Assembly (NCBI GenBank): GCA_032622095.1 | Contig: CP136063.1 | Span: 11,199,814 to 11,263,813, forward strand | Source of the DNA: Siphonodentalium dalli | Lineage: Eukaryota > Mollusca > Scaphopoda > Gadilida > Siphonodentaliidae | Length of the DNA: 64,000 nucleotides | Direction of reading: 5' to 3' | Part shown: piece by piece, positions 58,807 through 64,000 of the stretch | How positions within the stretch are numbered: the first letter of the stretch is position 1 | How the letters are laid out: each line of letters starts with the position of its first letter | Program-made: the position numbers and the translations under genes | The notes under the pieces: model-generated | Database searches by the model: none | The model's input: the letters and a program-made list of their open reading frames with translations, nothing else | Told to the model about the DNA's origin: nothing

Positions 58807-59900
58807 AATGACCTATATATATGTAGAAGTATAAGGGACACATATAACAAGAACTAAGGTATGCACCCATAATGATTTATTAAGATGATGTATCTCAAGT
58901 TATTCAACAGATAACTCAACAACAGATGTTTTTACCAATAACAATTCACCGACTTTGAGGCTGATCACCGTCCTGTCCCTGCAAGTTTTGAGAATACAAA
59001 AATACATCTATCACTTCTGCATAAAATTGGAACTTCATTCAATCATAACAAACAATGATTAAAAATAATTCTGCCAATAACAGGATATCCCTAGATCATG
59101 TCATGCATCTCTACTCTGGCGAAGCCCGTTGAGATCATATTCGGCTAGTAATAATCTGGGAACTCTCTGACAAAAATAATGCGGGGAATATATATCTTCG
59201 TTATTACATGTTCCTTAATAACATACTTCACTGTAGGTGAAGGTCCCGATTTCGAAATTGCATGATTTAAGTGACTTTGTGAGCCATTTTGCTTTTTCAT
59301 CGCATTCTCCTGGGTGATTACTTCAATGTTTGTGATATCGGCTCACAAAAGTCACAGTAAACCATACAATCTCAAGCTGGGACCACCCCCAAATGTGAAG
59401 TAGATTATTCAGGAACAAGTTTTAACAAAGAAATATATCCATACCTTGGTAGTTCAGTTTACATGTAGTTCCCTATCAGAAAATCAAAAAGTTCCTAGGT
59501 TTTTTTTTACTGGTGGAATATGATCTTCATGGGCGTCAGCCATAGTAGAGATTCATGGCATGATCCAGGATATCCCTAGTATTAGCGGTGAGAGTAAAGG
59601 TTACAAAACAATTATTTGTTAAATGTTATATTTAACAGTCTGAAAATATGAACTCTTGTTTCGATTAAGGTTATGAGTTATAGAACATATATCTTCAAAC
59701 TTTTCATTTATAAATGTGCTATGCACGTTATAGAATTTATCTTCAAACTTAGTCGAAACAAGGGTTATTTCTTAAACAACTTTTCCTTTAATTCATCCTT
59801 CAGAGAATGATTTAAAAAACCCTTAATATCTTATGAATTAAATACTTTGCATTAATAAAAACCTATCATTATTGTATGAGCCTCGAGCATGAGTTTGCCA
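58807..59900. other. Gene-free sequence
   Basis: No supported gene. A stretch near 59,680-59,770 contains cgaaaca and ttatagaa..atatcttcaaactt words twice, a small local duplication. Confidence 0.4.
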
Positions 59901-61070
59901 ATTGTAATATCACTTAATGATATGTACAATGTAACACCCTTCAAAATTCTTTGAAAGATCTAAGAAAGGAAGTTTATCCTGACATATTTAGGCAATTTAT
60001 TAAATATATAGAAGAACTTTCCAATGTGAGAGCCATGCTATGGAACTGAATGACAAGCTTGATTCTGTTATTCGTTCAATAGAACTGACCTCACAACATA
60101 TCTTCATGGAATTTATATCATGTATATTCAACTTTTCCTTTAATTCATCCTTAAAAGAAAGAAGACTCTTAATATCTTCTGAATTAAATACTTTGCATAA
60201 AAACGTATCATATTGTATGATCATCTAACATGAGTTGCCAATTGTAATATCACTTAATAATATGTAACACCCATCAAATTTCTTTCTAAGAATTAAAGTT
60301 AATCCTCACATATGTAGGCAGTTTATTACAAATATATAGAACTTTCTTTTAGTCTCTTCTCTAATTTGATATGAGCAACCAACATGAGTTTGCCAATTGC
60401 AATATCACTTTATGATGTAACAACCAGTTCTGATTAAAATTAAACTCACAAACTTCAGGTTCTGAGTCTGACGAAATCAGCTATTTGTCTCATTAGCGTT
60501 GATATAAATGAATTTCAACATGCAACCTCTGCAGTATGACGCTTTGACACAATATACTTCAGGTTTTGTTTCTGCTAATGACTTTCATTTTCGCAAAATA
60601 AAAACATGGCTTCTTATTCTACACATTATCTCAGAATATCTTCTGTGCCATCTGACATAATTTTAACTATCATATCAATCACGTTTAATGCGTTTATGAA
60701 TCAAACCAAAATAATATTTTCTTTGTTTTGCTTCAAAGTCATCATATGCCTGAAATTAAATAAGTTTGTGCCATTGCGGCATATAAATTATTCGGAAGAA
60801 AATGTTGAATTTCTTGATAATATCTGCTTGTAGTAATGGAACCCAAACCCAAATTTTGTGAGACTCAGTATACATGAAGCGTCTGAGTATGATTTTAATA
60901 AGAACTCGGTAACACCCTTCAAATTTATTTGAAATATCTAAGAAATGACAGTTAATCCTCACATATTTAGGCAGTTAATTACAAATATATAGAAGAAATT
61001 TCCAATGTTTGAGTCATGCTATGGAACTGAATAGCGAGCATGATTCTGTTATTCCTTCAATATCATTTAG
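59901..61070 (+). repeat. Three diverged copies of a local repeat
   Basis: Copies near 59,930-60,110, 60,265-60,350 and 60,908-61,070 share gtaacaccc(t/a)tcaaa, a ttaatcctcacatatttagg-like word, tacaaatatatagaa and atgctatggaactgaat. Intervening sequence also repeats (catgagtttgccaattg...atatcact). No coding frame is conserved across the copies. Confidence 0.6.
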
Positions 61071-61264
61071 GCAAAAAATAAAAAAGTTTTGGTTCTCAGG
61101 CCCCGCCGCATTGGATAAAAAGGGCCGCTTAGGCCTTTTTATTGCAATGCCTGATGTTATGACAAAAAAACTTACGAAAAAAAAATTGAAAAAAAAAGAA
61201 GAATTTTGTTGTTTTTTGGGGGATGTTATCAAATGATAGTGACTCTGGGTAGGATTTCATTAGT

Positions 61265-61768
61265 TTACATCTGAGGTTTTCTGATCTGTACATCGGGTTT
61301 GGGAAAGGTGTTTTCTGCAGATGAGTCCTGGAACAGATCAGTCAGTTTCACCACACCATGTTTTACAATAATAGTCTTTTCTACAGTAACACAAACTTGA
61401 TCGAATGCACACCGATGAGCAAGTTCCATCGCACTTTGCCGAGTTTTTGCCTCACTTCTCCAGTTTACATACTGCTTGCGACAGATGTAGTGGAACTGTG
61501 CTTCGCACGCGAACAAATCATACCCTCTTATTCTTGTTATGAGGTCATAGTCTTTTCTGTTCAGCAACTTGCAGAACAGAATCACCGCCTCCATATTGAA
61601 TTTACTGAGGGGTTCAGTTGTCCATTTACCTCCACTTTTAACTTTTTTGCCCTCTTCCTTTCGACAGAAAATACAGTCCGCTTTAAATATGAATTTCTCA
61701 AACTCTTTTGATGACCTCCTTGTTGTCTGGGGAGATGGTCCTGGAATTGCTTCATCCTCCTCTTATAC
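61265..61768 (-). pseudogene. Exon-like frame with CIFC motif, invertebrate family of unknown function
   Basis: On the minus strand the frame is open from a TAA near 61,770 and reads ...FEKFIFKADCIFCRKEEG, GGKWTTEPLSKFN, then ITRIRGYDLFACEAQFHYIC, ending QIRKPQM. The C-x2-C at the start and the ACEAQFHYICRKQY block with a His and Cys look like a zinc-binding module. From memory, proteins with CxxC...DLxAxEAxYHxxC occur in many copies in marine invertebrate genomes and are often linked to transposons; this was not checked. A gtataag/agg at the upstream edge could be a splice acceptor. I cannot tell a terminal exon from a fragment. Confidence 0.4.
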
Positions 61769-62229
61769 ATTAAGACGATTTAAGTTAACAGGGAACTTTT
61801 GGTAGCACTCGCGGTGATAACCATACTGAAAGTCTGGTGCATATTTCGTTGGAATTTTTTCACAAATGTTCGCTCTACGATGAACTGAACTTGCAGGTTC
61901 TGCTAACCTCAGTCTAGAAACTCCCTGAATTGTGTTGAACCTTTCTTCTGGATTCCTAAGTTCAGAAAGGAGAATTATATATTTTTTTCAGATTTGCATT
62001 CATCATCATGAATAATACATGTAGGTTGGGGTGTTTTCGCTACATCAGATTTAGGAGTGGTGGTTAATTTTCGTTTCTTGCTTGGTAAGCTCATTTCAAA
62101 AGTGATGTTAGTATACCACCACCAGTTATTAGTGTGTTAAAACCTTCACCAATACAATATCAATACTACATCATGCAACCTGTAATATAGAAACAAAAGC
62201 TGTATTATCCAGGAACATAATAGAGTGCA
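61769..62229. other. Gene-free sequence
   Basis: No supported gene. If the frame at 61,265-61,768 is an exon, this would be intron or upstream sequence. Confidence 0.35.
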
Positions 62230-62743
62230 TGGGCTAGAAAGACCCACCATTTACGTCATTAATTTTTGGTTGGCAGCCATTTTGAAATTGAAGATATCTA
62301 CCAAAAGCAAATAATCAAATATCATCATCATTCTATTTGATTTCTTTGGACTCGAAAACATGGGTTTGGGGGTCAAAATGATGTTTCCCGAGATTTTTTG
62401 ATGAAAATATGGGTAGAAATTGGGGATTTTGGCGGCCATCTTGGAAAATGGCGGAGAACCAGTTTCAGGTTGGTCAAATGCAATTCCCATTAACTTTAAT
62501 GGATTCTTTGACCCTGAAAACATGGGTATAGACACCAAAACTATGCTTCTAGATGCATCAGAACCTGAGATATAAGAAAAGGTAATTTTTCGCGGCGGCC
62601 ATTTTGAAAAATGGCGGGAAACCGGTTTCCATCCCTACAGATTTCTTGGTAACATGTCTAATCTTATTCAGGAAGGTCTAATGAACAAAATGATACCACT
62701 TTCGGAGGATCTGGTTGGGGTGCATGGGGGTATTTCTAGCCCA
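62230..62743. mobile_element. Non-autonomous element with TGGGCTAGAAA ends
   Basis: Ends tgggctagaaagacccacca and, inverted, catgggggtatttctagccca, with about 20 bp nearly matching. The body carries ggcggccatcttggaaaatggc and related words in both orientations. 514 bp, no ORF. No clear target duplication was found. Confidence 0.6.
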
Positions 62744-63441
62744 CGTGCAACATGTATTGAAATAATTTGGTTGTGAATTTGGACAGACGTCTGTCAATAT
62801 AACCGCCGAATTCGAGAAAATTAAAATTTCCAGGTTCATATTTTTCTAAGACAACAGTCAATTATATATGTTTGACTCTCAAAGTCTGTTTTCATCAATA
62901 TAAGTAACCGGTTATTAACATGGGCGAATTTATATGCGTGATTTGTCCATATAATCTGCCAGAACTTCGATAACGCGTAGTAGCGAATAATACGCTAAAC
63001 ATGTGCATGTGTACCATTGACGTATATTTAAGCTGGAAATATCCGATTCGGTTGGTTCTACAGTAAAGAGCGTTTACTAGAGAACACAAGTTATATGCTA
63101 TAAGCTTCCAGGCAATGTCGTTCAGTAATACAATAAAGAGTATTCGGTACAGAACATGTGCTATATGCTTGTTCTCACAAGCATTATGCCATTTCGGGTT
63201 ATGTACGGCTAAGTAGTCATGCTTTGATTTGCAAAGCACGGGATTGAAAGCTTATTACTTTTCTCCTGTTGAAACCTAACGGTGCCAACGTACGCAGGAG
63301 ACATGTTATTATACATAGTTTTTTGTCATTTAATGTAATATCAATCTATATATCAATTGGTCTTCTATTGAATATAGATACGGGATGTGTATGGCCTTAA
63401 CGTAGTTACACATATGATTTCTGGGAAGGCAATCAAGGGCA
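62744..63441. other. Gene-free sequence upstream of the edge frames
   Basis: No supported gene. Some words near 63,010-63,190 (aagagcgttta, acatgtgc, gcttgttctcaca) repeat weakly. Confidence 0.35.
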
Positions 63442-63630
63442 GTGTCTGGACATTTCTTAACTGATGCTGCTCTTACAAATCAGCTGATATCAGACAGTGG
63501 GTCATCTACAGAAACAGGTATAATCCCGACGAGCCCATGGGGTGACCGAACAGTGCAGAATGTGAACGTGCTTAATGCTTCGTCCGATGCCACAGAAGCT
63601 ATAAATCAGTCTGACGAAAACAATCCCTAG
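63442..63630 (+). other. Short open frame of uncertain status near the edge
   Basis: A 62-codon Ser/Thr/Asn-rich frame without an ATG (starts GTG) directly precedes the longer edge frame in another phase. It may be the same gene across a frameshift, or chance. Confidence 0.2.
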
Positions 63631-63637
63631 AATCGAG

Positions 63638-64000
63638 ATGGTCGAGATGAATGCAATAAGTGAATTATACAACGCCAATGACAGTAGATTTACAACTGCT
63701 GTGTCTGGGTCTCAACCATTGTTGAAACCCGAGGAATGTTTGAGAACATATAAATCGTTGCTTACTGAGAATTCCCCGACAACAAAGTTGTGTGTTCAGT
63801 GTATGAAACGTGTACACACGTTCAAAACCTCCATTGGCTATAGAGGACAGGGAATTGAAGTCTGCATCTCGTTACTGTGGGGCAAATGCTCAATCTATTC
63901 GCCGCAAACTGTCACACCAACTATGCCAAGATCGATAGAAACTCCCACCAACAGAAAGGGCAGCATATTTCCACAGTCTGGGTTTTCACCTAGAAGTAAC
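63638..64000 (+). CDS. Open frame running off the window edge (at least 121 aa)
   Basis: An ATG at 63,638 opens a frame with no stop to the last base. It contains KPEECLRTYKSLLTEN, then a C-x2-C (KLCVQCMKRVHTF) and further Cys residues (EVCISLLWGKC), and a Ser/Thr/Pro-rich end. Upstream the frame is closed by TAA at 63,602-63,604. I do not recognise the protein. A frame of this length is moderately unlikely by chance in this AT-rich context, and it ends only because the window does. Confidence 0.35.
   Translation, partial: MVEMNAISELYNANDSRFTTAVSGSQPLLKPEECLRTYKSLLTENSPTTKLCVQCMKRVHTFKTSIGYRGQGIEVCISLLWGKCSIYSPQTVTPTMPRSIETPTNRKGSIFPQSGFSPRSN

Noticed and set aside
61009-61236. Short Lys-rich frame ending KKKLKKKEEFCCFLGDVIK
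   Set aside because: Produced by A-runs; no homologue recognised and the opposite strand is also open.

Overview
This is a repeat-rich animal genomic window, most likely from a mollusc. It is AT-rich, eukaryotic in organisation, and full of transposons. It carries the dispersed repeat that opens with 'agctcacctgagacgaag' (from 29,249), which I know as typical of bivalve and gastropod genomes, and many 'acatgta' and 'ggtaccggtac' words. There are no bacterial operons, and I recognised no tRNA, rRNA or CRISPR array.

Layout. 1-5,033: a single-exon 1,039-aa open frame of unknown function (785-3,904), with a degenerate coding-like tail and a possible LTR-like end. 5,034-12,960 and 25,735-32,397: two diverged, directly repeated blocks that share a 1-kb repeat, a degenerate tandem family of about 0.75-kb units marked by 'catatgcttgcgacatacac', and parts of a short TIR element. 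Block B is further interrupted by the molluscan repeat.

13,233-23,453: the most striking object, an almost perfect 10.2-kb palindrome. Both ends begin 5'-AGAAGAATAGGAG and are flanked by an exact 6-bp direct repeat, CTCGCC. It is therefore a complete mobile insertion and not simply an assembly fold-back. Each arm carries the same overlapping gene pair (a 174-aa protein, then a 189-aa single-zinc-finger acidic protein), transcribed outward from a centre made of GC-rich blocks and a perfect 510-bp (CAA)n tract. The 6-bp duplication and AG termini match Polinton/Maverick elements, but no polymerase, integrase, ATPase, protease or capsid gene is present. I read it as a non-autonomous, palindromic Polinton-like element.

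32,581-35,015: C2H2 zinc-finger arrays on the minus strand, probably one decaying multi-finger gene. 35,400-35,928: a LINE fragment. 35,929-48,196: two tandem copies of a Ty3/gypsy-type retrotransposon on the minus strand in LTR-body-LTR-body order. It has 2.06-kb LTRs and an unusual third ORF with two C2H2-like motifs placed directly behind a splice-acceptor-like site. 48,197-54,902: a second, different Ty3/gypsy element on the plus strand, 5'-truncated and head-on to the first.

55,036-62,743: nested MITEs, a second LINE fragment, a fold-back MITE, local repeats, and one exon-like frame with a CIFC motif. The window ends inside an open frame (63,638 to the edge) that may be a real exon.

Most protein-coding sequence here belongs to mobile elements and most of it is broken. 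The intact frames are the 1,039-aa ORF, the right-arm gene pair of the palindrome plus the left-arm zinc-finger copy, gag and one integrase of the minus-strand gypsy, and the integrase and C-terminal frames of the plus-strand gypsy.
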